Of a stretch of DNA of 64,000 nucleotides, positions 8,059 through 17,965 are shown one piece after another; positions within the stretch are counted from its first letter, which is position 1, and the number at the start of each line of letters is the position of its first letter. The position numbers and the translations under genes were made by a program. Location: positions 47,988 to 111,987 of the forward strand of contig JAKSLJ010000007.1 in NCBI GenBank assembly GCA_024401275.1. Reading direction: 5' to 3'. This DNA is from Bacteroidaceae bacterium (GTDB taxonomy: Bacteria > Bacteroidota > Bacteroidia > Bacteroidales > Bacteroidaceae). The notes under the pieces were generated by a model. That model did no database searches, was not told where the DNA came from, and worked only from the letters and a program-made list of their open reading frames with translations.

Positions 8059-8931
8059 TTAGTTTGCTGGCTTCACATCATCAAGATCGCGAATGAGAAC
8101 CTGCCAAGTGTCGTTGTAGCGAGTGAAGACGCCAGTGATGTTGAGCTTGCCTTCAGGAAGTTTCTCTGCAGCAAACTTTGCGTAGGTGCTGGTGCGAATC
8201 TGGAGAGAAGCTTGTGCGATGTTCTTGCCGGCAGTTTCGTCCTTGAGGTAGCGAGGAACGCAGTTGGCAGCGTCCTTCTCTGCTTCTGGTGCGTAAGTTG
8301 CAGTACCGCCTTTCTGGAAGCTTACATTATTGAGAGTCATAAGCTTTCCGCAGTTTGCCTGGAGATAAGCCTCATCCTTTATCTTGCTGAGGTCGAAGTC
8401 AGATGCCTGGACATTCTCCTTGAAACCGATGCGCTTGTAGTGCTGCTGCCAAAGGCGAGGATTCATACGAGAAACGTATGTCTTGCCGTTAGAGTTTGTG
8501 TAAGGAGTACCAATCTCTGGCTGCTTTCCGTAACCGCCAATGTAGAGATCCTTGAGCTCAACGATAATCTCAGCGCCTACAGGAAGAGCACCGAAAAGAC
8601 CGCCCTGTGAGATACAGATAAGGATGCCTTCGCCCGACTCGTCCTCCATAGTGATTTCGCTGTAGATGTTGCCTTGAATGTCATTGCCAGTTACCCAGCC
8701 GCGAAGCTGTGTCGGCTCCTTTATCTGATGGTATGTGTTTGAAGAAGCAAATACGGTAGAGTTGTATTTAGCCTTCAATTCCTGTATGGTTATTCGGTTT
8801 GTTTCCTTCACTTCCTGATTGCCGTAAGCAGCGTCCATCTGCTGGTCAGTAACAGCATCGTAGCCGCCGTCCATGCAAGACGAAAGAGCGAAGCTTGCAA
8901 GAATACCGAGTGATAATAGTATCTTTTTCAT
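8059..8931 (-). CDS. DUF5689 domain lipoprotein
   Basis: A 290-residue protein with lipoprotein signal MKKILLSLGILASFALSSC (Cys19). An ITIQELKAKY entry leads into LRGWVTGNDIQGNIYSEITM, an OB-like strand pattern typical of DUF5689. A second OB-like stretch ends LNITGVFTRYNDTWQVLIRD. It lies 12 bases after the barrel gene, so it is likely a surface-exposed partner of that receptor. Ligand unknown; the nuclease context suggests nucleic acid or its fragments. Confidence 0.78.
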   Translation of the reverse strand: MKKILLSLGILASFALSSCMDGGYDAVTDQQMDAAYGNQEVKETNRITIQELKAKYNSTVFASSNTYHQIKEPTQLRGWVTGNDIQGNIYSEITMEDESGEGILICISQGGLFGALPVGAEIIVELKDLYIGGYGKQPEIGTPYTNSNGKTYVSRMNPRLWQQHYKRIGFKENVQASDFDLSKIKDEAYLQANCGKLMTLNNVSFQKGGTATYAPEAEKDAANCVPRYLKDETAGKNIAQASLQIRTSTYAKFAAEKLPEGKLNITGVFTRYNDTWQVLIRDLDDVKPAN

Positions 8932-8943
8932 AGTCGTTTTTCT

Positions 8944-11508
8944 TTAGAACTTATACGCAATGTTAAGCATACCGTTAGTGCCGTAAGCATAGAACTTCAT
9001 AGGGTTCTTTGAGAACTGGTAAGTTCTTGAACCGCCAGAAGCCTTTCGGTCGGAACGGCTCTGCTCGTAACCGCCGGTAACGATGTTACGGTTGTTGAGG
9101 AGGTTAGTGAGCGAGAGGTTTATAGAGAGAGAACCTTTCTTCATACGGATGCTGCGACCGATGGAAGCATCAATCATCCAACCGCCGTGACCGCGTGCCT
9201 GATTGTCGTAGATGAAGTTGCCATCGTTGTCCACGTTTCCGCTTTCTTCAACAACCTTGTCGAAACGGTTGTAAGTTGAGTAAGAAAGGTAGATACGGTC
9301 GTACCAGTTAGCGTTGAGGTCAATGTACCAACCCTGGTTAGCGTAAGAAAGGCCAATGCTAGTAGCAGTAAGAGGAGTTCCGTTCTCACGAATGTCCTTT
9401 GTGTAACACTTCATGATGTTCTTGTTGCCACTTGTTGACTGCATGGTCGTAACATCAGCATCGTTGAGATAAAGTGCATCAGAGATTGTTCCGATGAGCT
9501 TGAGTGAGAGAGCGCTGTTGAGCTTGATGCGAGCAGCAGCTTCCACTCCGTAGTAGTTCTTTTCGATGCCAGTAAGGCTAACATACATAAAGCCGCTGTA
9601 GTCAGCATTTGAAGTTGCGTCGTAGTAGTAGTTCTGCCATTCAGTGATGTCGCTAATATGGCTGTAGTAACCAGTAAGGTTGAGTTTCAAGAGAGAGTTC
9701 TGATACTGTAAACCAAGTTCAGAGCTGAACACCTTCTCGTTCTTGAGGTTTGTTACGAAGTCGTTGCACATCTCAGGAGAGATGAAAGCAGTGGAAGCCT
9801 GTGGCGCTTTCCATTCGTAGCCGACACCGCCAGTAAGCGTTGCGCCCTGGAAGAGTTTGAGGTTCAAGCCGAGCTTAGCACCTCCGTCAAGGAAGTTTGC
9901 TGTCTTGCTTGCGCCGTAAGAGTAATCCTTGCAGATACCATTCTGCATGTAGCCGTAACGGTTCATGCCAGTATAGCCAATGCGACCGGCAACATTCACA
10001 TTGAGAATGCCGGCAGTATGATTGATGTCTGCCCAGAGGTTAGCCTTTGTTACGTTGATAGCGTAGTCGTGACCGAACTTGTCGCCCTTGCCAACCTTGG
10101 CATTTGGATTGCGGAGGTCGTACTGAACTTCGTCAGCAGTTGCGCTATACTTGCTCAATGCGTAAGTGTTGATGTTGTGGAAAGTGTTTGCGCCGAGCAA
10201 GTCAGCCATTGTGAGATAGTGGCGGTTGGAGCTGCGAGCTGCGTTTACACCGGCGTTAAGGATGTCATCCTTGGAAAGCTGCCAGTTAAGTGCAGAAGAA
10301 ACTGACACCTGAAGCTGGTTGTTGTTCTTTGCTTGAAGATAGTACATGGCATCCTGTCCCTGCTGGTTTACGCCACGGTTTGAAGCATAGAGCTGATCCC
10401 AAGCAATCTGTCGGTTTTCCACGCTGCTTGAGAGGAAGTCGTATGCCATCTGCCAGTCAGCAAGTTCCGTCTCTGTAGGAGCAACACCGCTCCATGGGTT
10501 GTAGAAGTTGCTTGGCAGACGCTTGTAGTAGTTTGGCTGTGGATTGTCGGAATTGTTGTAGTTGAGCTTTGTGCCCTTGTACATGGAATATTTAGCGAAG
10601 AGATTTGAAACGAGTTTCATCTTATCGTTGATATTCCAATCCCAAGTAAAGATGGCAGAAGGAGAGAAGTCGTTGACAATACGAGAGTTACGCTTCTTTC
10701 CATTCTGATAACCCCAATAAGGATTGTAGTAACGGTCGTTTGCTATCCAGTACATTTCGTCTGTTGCAGCACCCTGAGAACCACGCTCCGTAGGATTTCC
10801 CCAAGTCGAGAATGAGAGAGTGTGCTCGCCGCCGTTGATGAGCTTGGAAACGCCGAGATAGTAAGACAGCGAGTTGTAGAATGTTCCGTCGATGTAGGCG
10901 GTACCAGGAGTAGCACCACGATAAGTGATGTTTGCTGCATAACTCCAACCTTTGTCAGAGATTCCTGAACCGTAAGTGTACATGGCACGGAGAGAGTAGT
11001 TGCGGTTTGCTCCGGTAAGCGTAACGCGGCTTCCTGCTGCCTGAGAGATGGCGCGGAAGTTGTAGTTGTTGTTACCAGCCATACCGGACATAGAGAAGTT
11101 GTTTGCCTCGAAAGGAAGCGCGAACTCGGCATTCTTTGTCTGCTGGTTAAGACCGCCTACATTAGTGAATCTGAACTGTCCGCTTTCCATGTCGTTGAGC
11201 ATAACGCCGTTCATGTAAACTTCGTTGTACTTCTGATTCATGGCACGATAGCGGAATCTCATTGGAGAGAAAAGGAAGCCCACCTGATTCGCATACATGT
11301 TGTTGTTGGAACTCATGATGGTGACGTTTTGTGAAGCATCATCATCTTCGCCCATTTGCGATTCAGTGAATGTGAACGAACCTTCCGTCTGCTCAGTTTT
11401 CTGTTCTTCTTCGTCAGTGTTTGTCTTGGTCACGGTTTGGTCAACCTGCGCCATGGCTGCTGATGAGAGTAGCAGGAAACTTGCTAACAGTTTGAATTGT
11501 TTTTTCAT
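8944..11508 (-). CDS. TonB-dependent-receptor-like outer membrane barrel protein
   Basis: An 854-residue protein with signal peptide MKKQFKLLASFLLLSSAAMAQ. An acidic Thr/Glu-rich linker (about residues 22-60) precedes a plug-like region around NEVYMNGVMLNDMESGQFRF. The remainder is aromatic-rich alternating strands ending in an MLNIAYKF terminal beta-strand, typical of outer membrane barrels. No carboxypeptidase-like N-terminal domain of SusC type is present, and the protein is shorter than SusC. It lies between the nuclease and DUF5689 genes in one operon. Likely role: uptake of products made by the nuclease (inference). Confidence 0.8.
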   Translation of the reverse strand: MKKQFKLLASFLLLSSAAMAQVDQTVTKTNTDEEEQKTEQTEGSFTFTESQMGEDDDASQNVTIMSSNNNMYANQVGFLFSPMRFRYRAMNQKYNEVYMNGVMLNDMESGQFRFTNVGGLNQQTKNAEFALPFEANNFSMSGMAGNNNYNFRAISQAAGSRVTLTGANRNYSLRAMYTYGSGISDKGWSYAANITYRGATPGTAYIDGTFYNSLSYYLGVSKLINGGEHTLSFSTWGNPTERGSQGAATDEMYWIANDRYYNPYWGYQNGKKRNSRIVNDFSPSAIFTWDWNINDKMKLVSNLFAKYSMYKGTKLNYNNSDNPQPNYYKRLPSNFYNPWSGVAPTETELADWQMAYDFLSSSVENRQIAWDQLYASNRGVNQQGQDAMYYLQAKNNNQLQVSVSSALNWQLSKDDILNAGVNAARSSNRHYLTMADLLGANTFHNINTYALSKYSATADEVQYDLRNPNAKVGKGDKFGHDYAINVTKANLWADINHTAGILNVNVAGRIGYTGMNRYGYMQNGICKDYSYGASKTANFLDGGAKLGLNLKLFQGATLTGGVGYEWKAPQASTAFISPEMCNDFVTNLKNEKVFSSELGLQYQNSLLKLNLTGYYSHISDITEWQNYYYDATSNADYSGFMYVSLTGIEKNYYGVEAAARIKLNSALSLKLIGTISDALYLNDADVTTMQSTSGNKNIMKCYTKDIRENGTPLTATSIGLSYANQGWYIDLNANWYDRIYLSYSTYNRFDKVVEESGNVDNDGNFIYDNQARGHGGWMIDASIGRSIRMKKGSLSINLSLTNLLNNRNIVTGGYEQSRSDRKASGGSRTYQFSKNPMKFYAYGTNGMLNIAYKF

Positions 11509-11532
11509 ATTCTTGATTATTTGTTTTTATTC

Positions 11533-12528
11533 TTACCATGCATTGGTGCTAAGCTTTGCCTCAACTGCATTTTCCACAACATCAGGCAGATTGCAGAAGA
11601 AGTCTATGCCTGTCTTTTGTTCCAATTCGTCGATTGAAATCATATAAGGCTTCAGGTCGATTGCTGAACTGACTTCCTTGTTCTCATGAATGAACCAGTA
11701 AGCCATAGCCTTATAGTTGGCAGGATCGTTTCTGTTTGTGGAACCGTTCATCGGACGCCACATCAGATAGGCAGTATAAAAATACTTTGGAATGATTAGT
11801 TTTCCGTTTACCTTTTCTATTATCTGGTCATCCTTATCAATGGTTCCTCCCTTCACGATGTAAAGAGTGTCCTTGGTTGTAAGGTTGTTTGCGTATCTTC
11901 GCGTTCTGTCCTCCATGTAATACCATAAGCCTTTCTGATTGAAGTTGGCGTATTGCGGCTGCATGTTCGTCATGAAGAAAGTCTCGATGTTCGCCTCTTG
12001 CGAGTAAAGACGATCGGCTGACGGACAGATGTGACCATGGTCGCAACGTGCATCCGAATACAGATCCTCAAGCCTTTCTTCGTCAGAAAGATTCTTGTAG
12101 TCAAAAGGATATTTGCGATTAGGATATTTTGTGTCGCCGAAGAGTGTTCCTGGGTAATCCTTGTCGTCAGGATACCAGCGAACGACGCTTGTCCTTCCGT
12201 CTTTACGCTTGCCTGTCAGTCGGTTTGAAGTGTCAAAGCGATAGCAACTCCAGCGCTGCGACTTTTTCTGGCAATCCCATTCTACAGCAAAGTTCATTCC
12301 ATATTTGCTCTCGTCGGCAGGCGTTGAAGTGTAAACAATAACCTTGCTTGTTGCTCCCTTTATCTTAGGGAACTCAAGATTGTTAGTAACATACTTGTTG
12401 CCAACAGTGTTTCTGTTGCTGTTTTTCTGTGCTCCGCTGCCGGAATCACCATCGTCGTCGCCACTGCAAGCAACGAAACATGGTATAATAAGAGAAATTA
12501 TTAATTTATATAATGTTCTGAAGTTCAT
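11533..12528 (-). CDS. Lipoprotein DNA/RNA non-specific endonuclease (NUC1/EndoG family)
   Basis: A 331-residue protein with lipoprotein signal ending CFVACSGDD (Cys21) and an Asp/Gly/Ser-rich linker. DARCDHGHICPSADR at about residues 158-172 corresponds to the DRGH active site of the beta-beta-alpha-metal nucleases, here DHGH, with the catalytic His retained. MTNMQPQYANFNQKGLW is the conserved metal-binding Asn helix. The protein should degrade DNA or RNA at the cell surface. It is the first gene of the operon, with a promoter at 12554. Confidence 0.88.
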   Translation of the reverse strand: MNFRTLYKLIISLIIPCFVACSGDDDGDSGSGAQKNSNRNTVGNKYVTNNLEFPKIKGATSKVIVYTSTPADESKYGMNFAVEWDCQKKSQRWSCYRFDTSNRLTGKRKDGRTSVVRWYPDDKDYPGTLFGDTKYPNRKYPFDYKNLSDEERLEDLYSDARCDHGHICPSADRLYSQEANIETFFMTNMQPQYANFNQKGLWYYMEDRTRRYANNLTTKDTLYIVKGGTIDKDDQIIEKVNGKLIIPKYFYTAYLMWRPMNGSTNRNDPANYKAMAYWFIHENKEVSSAIDLKPYMISIDELEQKTGIDFFCNLPDVVENAVEAKLSTNAW

Positions 12529-12553
12529 TTCGGTTTACATTTATTTAGCGCGA

Positions 12554-12561
12554 CAAATTTA
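12554..12561 (-). promoter_or_regulatory. -7 element of the nuclease operon
   Basis: Minus-strand TAAATTTG lies 26 bases before the nuclease ATG and fits TAnnTTTG. Confidence 0.6.
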
Positions 12562-12657
12562 CGAAGAATTGGAAAAATATGCAAGCTAAATGTTGATTTT
12601 TGTTAAATTAGGTGGGTATTTTAACCTTTGCTGGTATTATTTGTGGCGAATAAAGTG

Positions 12658-12665
12658 TAATTTTG
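12658..12665 (+). promoter_or_regulatory. -7 element of tcdA
   Basis: TAATTTTG followed by C lies 40 bases before the preferred ATG at 12705. It overlaps the longer possible start at 12663 and therefore argues for the later start. Confidence 0.65.
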
Positions 12666-12704
12666 CAAATAATAATATTCCTCTTTAATAATATATTCAA
12701 GAAA

Positions 12705-13457
12705 ATGCAACCAATTTACAGCCGTACACAAAGACTTCTAGGCGATGAAACATTGGAGAAAATAAAGCAATCTCGCGTCATCATTTTCGGTGTCGGAGGA
12801 GTTGGTAGCTGGTGTGCGGAAAGTCTTGTCCGTACCGGTATTCAGCACTTGACGATAGTTGATGCTGACAAAGTGAGCGATACGAATGTGAATCGCCAGC
12901 TGATGGCTACTACGGAAACCGTAGGAAGGGTGAAGGTGGAGGCTTTGAAGGAACGCTTGAAACTGATAAATCTTGATGCGGAAATAAATGCTGTTGAGGC
13001 TTTGTATTCGGCGGAAACGGCTGAGCAATTCCGTCTTGAGGAATATGATTACATAATTGATGCAATCGACAGTTTGACGGCGAAAGCACAGCTTATTCTG
13101 CATGCCACAAAGGTCATGAAGGAAAAGGGAAAGAGCGGATTCTTCTCGTCTATGGGAGCTGCCTTGAAGCTTGATCCGACGAGGATAAAGGTTGCGGAAT
13201 TCTGGAAGGTTCAAGGCTGTCCGTTAGCGAGAGCTTTGCGCAATAAATTCAAGAAGCAACGCACCTTGCCTGCCATGAAATTCCTTTGCGTCTATAGTGA
13301 CGAACTGCTTGAAAATAAGGGGACTGGCATAGAAGGTGATAATTCTCCTGAGGCTTTCCATAAGGTTGCTTTCAATGGTTCGCTGGCGCATATTACGGCT
13401 ATTTTCGGCTTTATGCTGGCAGGAAAAGTTATAGAGAGTATCAGCCGAAATGAATGA
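12705..13457 (+). CDS. tcdA: tRNA threonylcarbamoyladenosine dehydratase
   Basis: Starting at MQPIYSRTQRLLGDE gives 250 residues; the upstream in-frame start would sit inside the promoter. The ThiF/E1-like Rossmann motif GVGGVGSWCAESLVRTGI is near residue 35, followed by DADKVSDTNVNRQL, characteristic of YgdL/CsdL/TcdA. The enzyme uses ATP to cyclise t6A37 in tRNAs to ct6A. It is monocistronic, convergent with ilvN across a palindromic repeat. Confidence 0.9.
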   Translation: MQPIYSRTQRLLGDETLEKIKQSRVIIFGVGGVGSWCAESLVRTGIQHLTIVDADKVSDTNVNRQLMATTETVGRVKVEALKERLKLINLDAEINAVEALYSAETAEQFRLEEYDYIIDAIDSLTAKAQLILHATKVMKEKGKSGFFSSMGAALKLDPTRIKVAEFWKVQGCPLARALRNKFKKQRTLPAMKFLCVYSDELLENKGTGIEGDNSPEAFHKVAFNGSLAHITAIFGFMLAGKVIESISRNE

Positions 13458-13461
13458 AAAA

Positions 13462-13535
13462 TGTAGGGCGAGGATTTCCGAGCCGCGATTAAGGTTTTAT
13501 TTTCGCGTAAACGGCTCAGAAATCTTCGCCCTACA
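13462..13535. repeat. Dispersed palindrome, GTAGGGCGAGGATTTCCGAG family, copy 1
   Basis: Ends GTAGGGCGA and TCGCCCTAC, and inner CCGAGCCG and CGGCTCAG, are complementary. It lies between the convergent genes tcdA and ilvN and may serve as a bidirectional terminator. Copies occur at 19736-19806, 21329-21432 and 21494-21597. Confidence 0.85.
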
Positions 13536-13561
13536 ATCTGTCCTACATATAGAATTGATAA

Positions 13562-14131
13562 TTACTTATCGCTATTGATGCCTTCTTCCATGAATCTGAA
13601 CTGAGCGTTCTTCTGCTCCTTGAGGAACTCGGAAACCTTCTCAATCTTACTGCGTGTTATAGCCACGCGACCGCTTCTGGTGTACTGAAGAATGCACTTG
13701 TAGCGTGCAAGACCTTTGTAGAGTTCTACGATTGCTTTTGAAGAGTTGCAGACGTGAACAGTAATGTAAGTGTCGTTCACTTCGAGCATTCTCGCATCGG
13801 AATGGCGGATAATCTGAGAAATCTCTGGATTTGCCATTACCTTCTCTGTAGAAAGCTTGAAGAGGGCAACTTCGCTGGTGAAGATTTCCTCGTCGAGATA
13901 AAAGTCAGCCTTTATGACGTCCACCTTCTTTTCTACCATCTTCACAATCTTCTGTGCCTGCTTTTCATCGCTGAAAATAGTGATTGTGTATTTGTGGACA
14001 TTCGGTATGCCTGAAGGCGACACGTTGAGGCTTTCGATGTTTACCTGAAGACGAGTGAATACGGCTGTTATCTGGTTAAGGATGCCGACAATGTTCTCAG
14101 AGTATATGAGTATTGTATAGAGTTTTTTCAT
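13562..14131 (-). CDS. ilvN: Acetolactate synthase small (regulatory) subunit
   Basis: A 189-residue protein whose N-terminus (LYTILIYSENIVGILNQITAVF) is an ACT domain, followed by NIESLNVSPSG. Length and order fit IlvN/IlvH. It binds the catalytic subunit and confers valine feedback control in the branched-chain amino acid pathway. It is the last gene of ilvD-ilvB-ilvN, separated from ilvB by 136 bases that hold two GC-rich hairpins. Confidence 0.92.
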   Translation of the reverse strand: MKKLYTILIYSENIVGILNQITAVFTRLQVNIESLNVSPSGIPNVHKYTITIFSDEKQAQKIVKMVEKKVDVIKADFYLDEEIFTSEVALFKLSTEKVMANPEISQIIRHSDARMLEVNDTYITVHVCNSSKAIVELYKGLARYKCILQYTRSGRVAITRSKIEKVSEFLKEQKNAQFRFMEEGINSDK

Positions 14132-14136
14132 ATCAG

Positions 14137-14265
14137 AAGCCCCCTACCCCCCGAAGGGGGAACTTTTAAGTGTTTTGAGGGGCATTTTAAAGTTTGTTAT
14201 AAAATATTCTGATTGGGTGCAAAAGTCATATTAACATCCCTCCCTCGGGAGGGCTTTTGGGTGGG
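14137..14265. repeat. Two C/G-run hairpins between ilvB and ilvN
   Basis: AGCCCCCTACCCCCCGAAGG with its G-run arm at about 14137-14170, and CCCTCCCTCGGGAGGGC at about 14238-14260, belong to the short GC-run hairpin family dispersed through the window. Confidence 0.7.
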
Positions 14266-14267
14266 CT

Positions 14268-15998
14268 TTATCTTTCCAATTTCATATCACTTACAGAAGC
14301 ACCTGGTGCTGTCATTGGCATAACGTCGTCTTCCTCCTTGATGACTGTTTCGAGGAAGAAAGGACCCTTAGTGTCAAGCATCTTCTGAACAGCATCGGCA
14401 AGTTCCTTGCGGTCAACTACGCGGAGATAAGGAATGTTGTAAGCTGTGCAAATCTTCTCGTAGTCAGGGTTCATCATGTGGGTGAAAGCATAGCGCTTGT
14501 TGAAGAACATGTTCTGCCACTGACGGACATTGCCGAGGAAGTTGTTGTTCATGAGAACCATCTTTACCGGACATTTGTTCTCCATGATTGTTCCAAGCTC
14601 CTGGATAACCATCTGCAAACCACCGTCGCCCATGAATACGCATACAGGACGTTCCTTCTCAGCGAATGTGGCACCGATGGCTGCTGGAAGACCGTAACCC
14701 ATTGTTCCAAGACCACCGCTGGTAATGATAGAGCGGTTTGTGTTGTACTTTGAGTAGCGTGTTGCAAAGAGCTGATTCTGACCAACATCGGTAACTGTTA
14801 CGCCCATGCCGTTTGTTGCTTCTGCCACAGCATTTACAACCTCACCCATGAGAAGAGGACCTTCCGTTGGATGAATGGCTTTTTCAATGACGCGGTTATG
14901 TTCGCGCTCGGCAAGTGGCTTGAAAGATTCTATCCATTCAGAGTGATCTGCCTCGTTGACGAGTGCAGTCAAAGCAGGAAGAGATTCCTTGCAGTTTGCA
15001 ACGATTGCAACATCAGTTTTTACGTTCTTGTCAATCTCAGCGTTGTCAATGTCAAGATGAATAACCTTTGCCTGCTTGAGATAAGTGTTGAGGTTACCTG
15101 TAACACGGTCAGAGAAACGCATACCGATGGCGATGACAACATCAGCTTCCTGCTGCTTGAGGTTTGGCGCGAGATTTCCGTGCATACCGAGCATACCGAT
15201 GTTGAGAGGATGATTGCTTGCAAGGGCAGAAAGACCGAGCATAGTGCGACCGGCAGGGATGTTGGCTTTCTCAAGGAATGCCTTCAGTTCTTCCTGTGCG
15301 CAACCGAGTTCTACACCCTGACCAACAAGTGCAAGCGGCTTCTTTGCGTTATTGATAAGTTCTGCTGCTGCCTTGATGTCCTCTTCCTTTGCCTGAGGAT
15401 ATGCTATGTAAGAGCGAACGAAATTGACTGTCTGCTCAACATATTCTGCCTTGTCTGTCTGTGCATTCTTTGGGAAATCGAGCACTACAGGACCTGGACG
15501 ACCTGACTGCGCAAGATAGTAAGCCTTGCTTATTGCCCAAGGAATGTCTTCTGGGCGGCGAATCTGATAAACCCACTTGCAGATTGGCTGAGCAACGGTT
15601 ATGAGGTCAACCTCCTGGAATGCGTCAGAACCGAGAACAGGAGTACCAACCTGACCGGCAATGACAACGATTGGAGTAGAGTCAATCATCGCATCAGCAA
15701 TACCTGTAAGCGTGTTTGTTACGCCAGGGCCACTGGTAACGATTACGGTACCTACCTTGCCACTTACGCGTGCATAACCTTGAGCAGCATGAGTGGCACC
15801 TTGTTCGTGGCGAACGAGGATGTGGTCGAACGCCTTCTTCTCGCCGCGTGTATAGTCATAGAGAGCATCGTAAACCGGCATGATAGAACCGCCAGGGTAA
15901 CCGAAAATGGTTTCAACACCCTGGGCAGCAAGAGATTTCATGAGAATCTCTGCGCCGGTGAGGAGTTCGCCTGTGACTGGATTATTGGTTGTATTCAT
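14268..15998 (-). CDS. ilvB: Acetolactate synthase large (catalytic) subunit
   Basis: A 576-residue ThDP enzyme. The N-terminal domain has GGSIMPVYDAL and HEQGATHAAQGYAR with the catalytic Glu. The C-terminal domain has the ThDP motif GDGGLQMVIQELGTIMENKC ending in MVLMNNNFLGNVRQWQ. It condenses two pyruvates, or pyruvate and 2-oxobutyrate, in valine, leucine and isoleucine synthesis. It lies 75 bases after ilvD in the same operon. ilvC is not in the window. Confidence 0.95.
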   Translation of the reverse strand: MNTTNNPVTGELLTGAEILMKSLAAQGVETIFGYPGGSIMPVYDALYDYTRGEKKAFDHILVRHEQGATHAAQGYARVSGKVGTVIVTSGPGVTNTLTGIADAMIDSTPIVVIAGQVGTPVLGSDAFQEVDLITVAQPICKWVYQIRRPEDIPWAISKAYYLAQSGRPGPVVLDFPKNAQTDKAEYVEQTVNFVRSYIAYPQAKEEDIKAAAELINNAKKPLALVGQGVELGCAQEELKAFLEKANIPAGRTMLGLSALASNHPLNIGMLGMHGNLAPNLKQQEADVVIAIGMRFSDRVTGNLNTYLKQAKVIHLDIDNAEIDKNVKTDVAIVANCKESLPALTALVNEADHSEWIESFKPLAEREHNRVIEKAIHPTEGPLLMGEVVNAVAEATNGMGVTVTDVGQNQLFATRYSKYNTNRSIITSGGLGTMGYGLPAAIGATFAEKERPVCVFMGDGGLQMVIQELGTIMENKCPVKMVLMNNNFLGNVRQWQNMFFNKRYAFTHMMNPDYEKICTAYNIPYLRVVDRKELADAVQKMLDTKGPFFLETVIKEEDDVMPMTAPGASVSDMKLER

Positions 15999-16073
15999 TT
16001 AGTAGTTTTTGTGAGGAATAGGCGGCCGCCAAACTTGGCGACCGAGTGTTTAATCAATATTTAGGTGGGGCTA

Positions 16074-17876
16074 TTAATCTATGAGACGAACGCCGCCCTT
16101 GTCTGCACTTGCTACGCTCTGAGCATAAGCGCGGAGAGCCTTGCTTACAACGCGGTTGCGCTTGAGTGGCTGCTGTGGACGAGCTTCGAGTTCTTCGTCT
16201 GAAAGCTTCACATTGATAGAACGGCTTGGAATGTCGATTACGATGATGTCGCCATCCTTGATCTTACCAATGGCACCGCCAGAAGCTGCCTCTGGAGAAA
16301 TGTGACCGATAGAAAGACCTGAAGTACCACCAGAGAAACGACCGTCTGTGATGAGCGCACATTCCTTACCCATGTGCATTGACTTGATGTATGAAGTAGG
16401 GTAGAGCATCTCCTGCATACCAGGACCACCCTTAGGACCTTCGTGAGTGATTACCACGCAGTCGCCCTTCTTAACCTTGCCGCCGAGAATGCCTTCGCAA
16501 GCGTCTTCCTGTGAGTCGAAAACTACGGCAGGACCTTCAAAGTGCCAGAGTTCAGGAGCAACGCCGGCTGTCTTCACTACGCAGCCGTCCTTTGCGATGT
16601 TTCCGAAGAGAACAGCCATACCGCCATCCTTTGTATAAGCGTGCTCAATGTCGCGGATACAACCGTTTTCGCGGTCAGTATCAAGGCTTTCCCACTGAGT
16701 GTTCTGAGAACCCATGACATTTGAGAATACGCCAGCAGGAGCTGAGTGATAGATGCGGTCTGCTTCTGGATCGATTGTCTCGCCTGTGATAGAGTATTTC
16801 TTGATGTCCTCTCCGAGAGTAGCACCGTTTACGCGCTTTGCTGTGAGGTCAAGGAGATCACCCTTGGCAAGTTCGCCGAGAATACCGAGAATACCACCAG
16901 CGCGGTTTTCCTCCTGGATAGAATACTTCTGCCAGTTTGGAGCGAGCTTACAGAGGAATGGAACCTTGCGAGAAAGCTGGTCGATGTCAGTCATCTTGAA
17001 GTCAACCTCAGCTTCCTGTGCTACGGCAAGAAGGTGGAGAACTGTATTTGTAGAAGCACCCATGGCAATGTCAAGAGTCATTGCGTTGAGGAATGCTGCG
17101 CGAGTAGCGATAGAACGAGGGAGAACAGAGTCGTCGCCATCCTCGTAGTAAGCCATCGCGTTCTTTACAATCTGCTTTGCAGCGTCCTTGAAGAGCTGAA
17201 TACGGTTTACGTGAGTTGCAAGGATAGAACCGTTTCCTGGAAGAGAAAGACCGAGAGCCTCTGTTAGCGAGTTCATTGAGTTTGCAGTGAACATACCAGA
17301 GCAAGCACCACAACCAGGGCAAGCCATCTGCTCAACCTTTGCGAGTTCCTCGTCGGAAACTGTCTTGTCGCCACCCTTGATCATTGCTGTGATAAGGTCA
17401 GCATTCTCGCCGTTGAGCTTGTGTGACTCCATAGGACCACCAGAAACGAAGACAGCAGGGATGTTGAGTCGCATAGCTGCCATGAGCATACCAGGAGTAA
17501 CCTTGTCGCAGTTTGAGATGCAGATCATGGCGTCAGCCTTGTGAGCGTTGACCATATATTCAACTGAGTCAGCGATAATGTCGCGAGATGGGAGCGAATA
17601 AAGCATTCCGTCATGTCCCATTGCGATTCCATCGTCAACAGCAATTGTGTTGAATTCGGCTGCATAACAACCGAGAGCTTCGATTTCCTTCTTAACAATC
17701 TGACCAATCTCGTGGAGATGTGTGTGACCAGGAACAAACTGAGTGAACGAGTTAACGACAGCGATGATAGGCTTGCCGAACTGTTCACGCTTCATTCCGT
17801 TGGCTACCCAAAGAGCGCGAGCACCTGCCATGCGGCGTCCTTCTGTGCAAACTGCACTACGTAACTGATTTTTCAT
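16074..17876 (-). CDS. ilvD: Dihydroxy-acid dehydratase
   Basis: A 600-residue protein with the iron-sulfur and active-site signatures [13 protein letters not shown] and [17 protein letters not shown]. The C-terminal [20 protein letters not shown] block is diagnostic. It dehydrates dihydroxyisovalerate and dihydroxymethylvalerate to the keto acids. It heads ilvD-ilvB-ilvN, with a promoter at 17966 and a short possible leader ORF at 17921-17953. Confidence 0.96.
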   Translation of the reverse strand: MKNQLRSAVCTEGRRMAGARALWVANGMKREQFGKPIIAVVNSFTQFVPGHTHLHEIGQIVKKEIEALGCYAAEFNTIAVDDGIAMGHDGMLYSLPSRDIIADSVEYMVNAHKADAMICISNCDKVTPGMLMAAMRLNIPAVFVSGGPMESHKLNGENADLITAMIKGGDKTVSDEELAKVEQMACPGCGACSGMFTANSMNSLTEALGLSLPGNGSILATHVNRIQLFKDAAKQIVKNAMAYYEDGDDSVLPRSIATRAAFLNAMTLDIAMGASTNTVLHLLAVAQEAEVDFKMTDIDQLSRKVPFLCKLAPNWQKYSIQEENRAGGILGILGELAKGDLLDLTAKRVNGATLGEDIKKYSITGETIDPEADRIYHSAPAGVFSNVMGSQNTQWESLDTDRENGCIRDIEHAYTKDGGMAVLFGNIAKDGCVVKTAGVAPELWHFEGPAVVFDSQEDACEGILGGKVKKGDCVVITHEGPKGGPGMQEMLYPTSYIKSMHMGKECALITDGRFSGGTSGLSIGHISPEAASGGAIGKIKDGDIIVIDIPSRSINVKLSDEELEARPQQPLKRNRVVSKALRAYAQSVASADKGGVRLID

Positions 17877-17920
17877 ATCTGTTTTTGTGTTTTGTTTTCT
17901 GTTTTTACTTATTTGTTTTG

Positions 17921-17953
17921 TTAGAGTTTATGCATGACCGTAGTCGTTAGCAT
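17921..17953 (-). CDS. Possible 10-codon leader peptide of the ilv operon
   Basis: ATG to TAA encodes [10 protein letters not shown], rich in Thr, Leu and Val, within the ilvD 5' leader just after the predicted transcription start. Leader peptides rich in regulatory amino acids are known in other ilv and thr operons. No terminator-like hairpin is visible between it and ilvD, so classical attenuation is not supported. Confidence 0.25.
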   Translation of the reverse strand: MLTTTVMHKL

Positions 17954-17965
17954 ACAAAAATCGCG

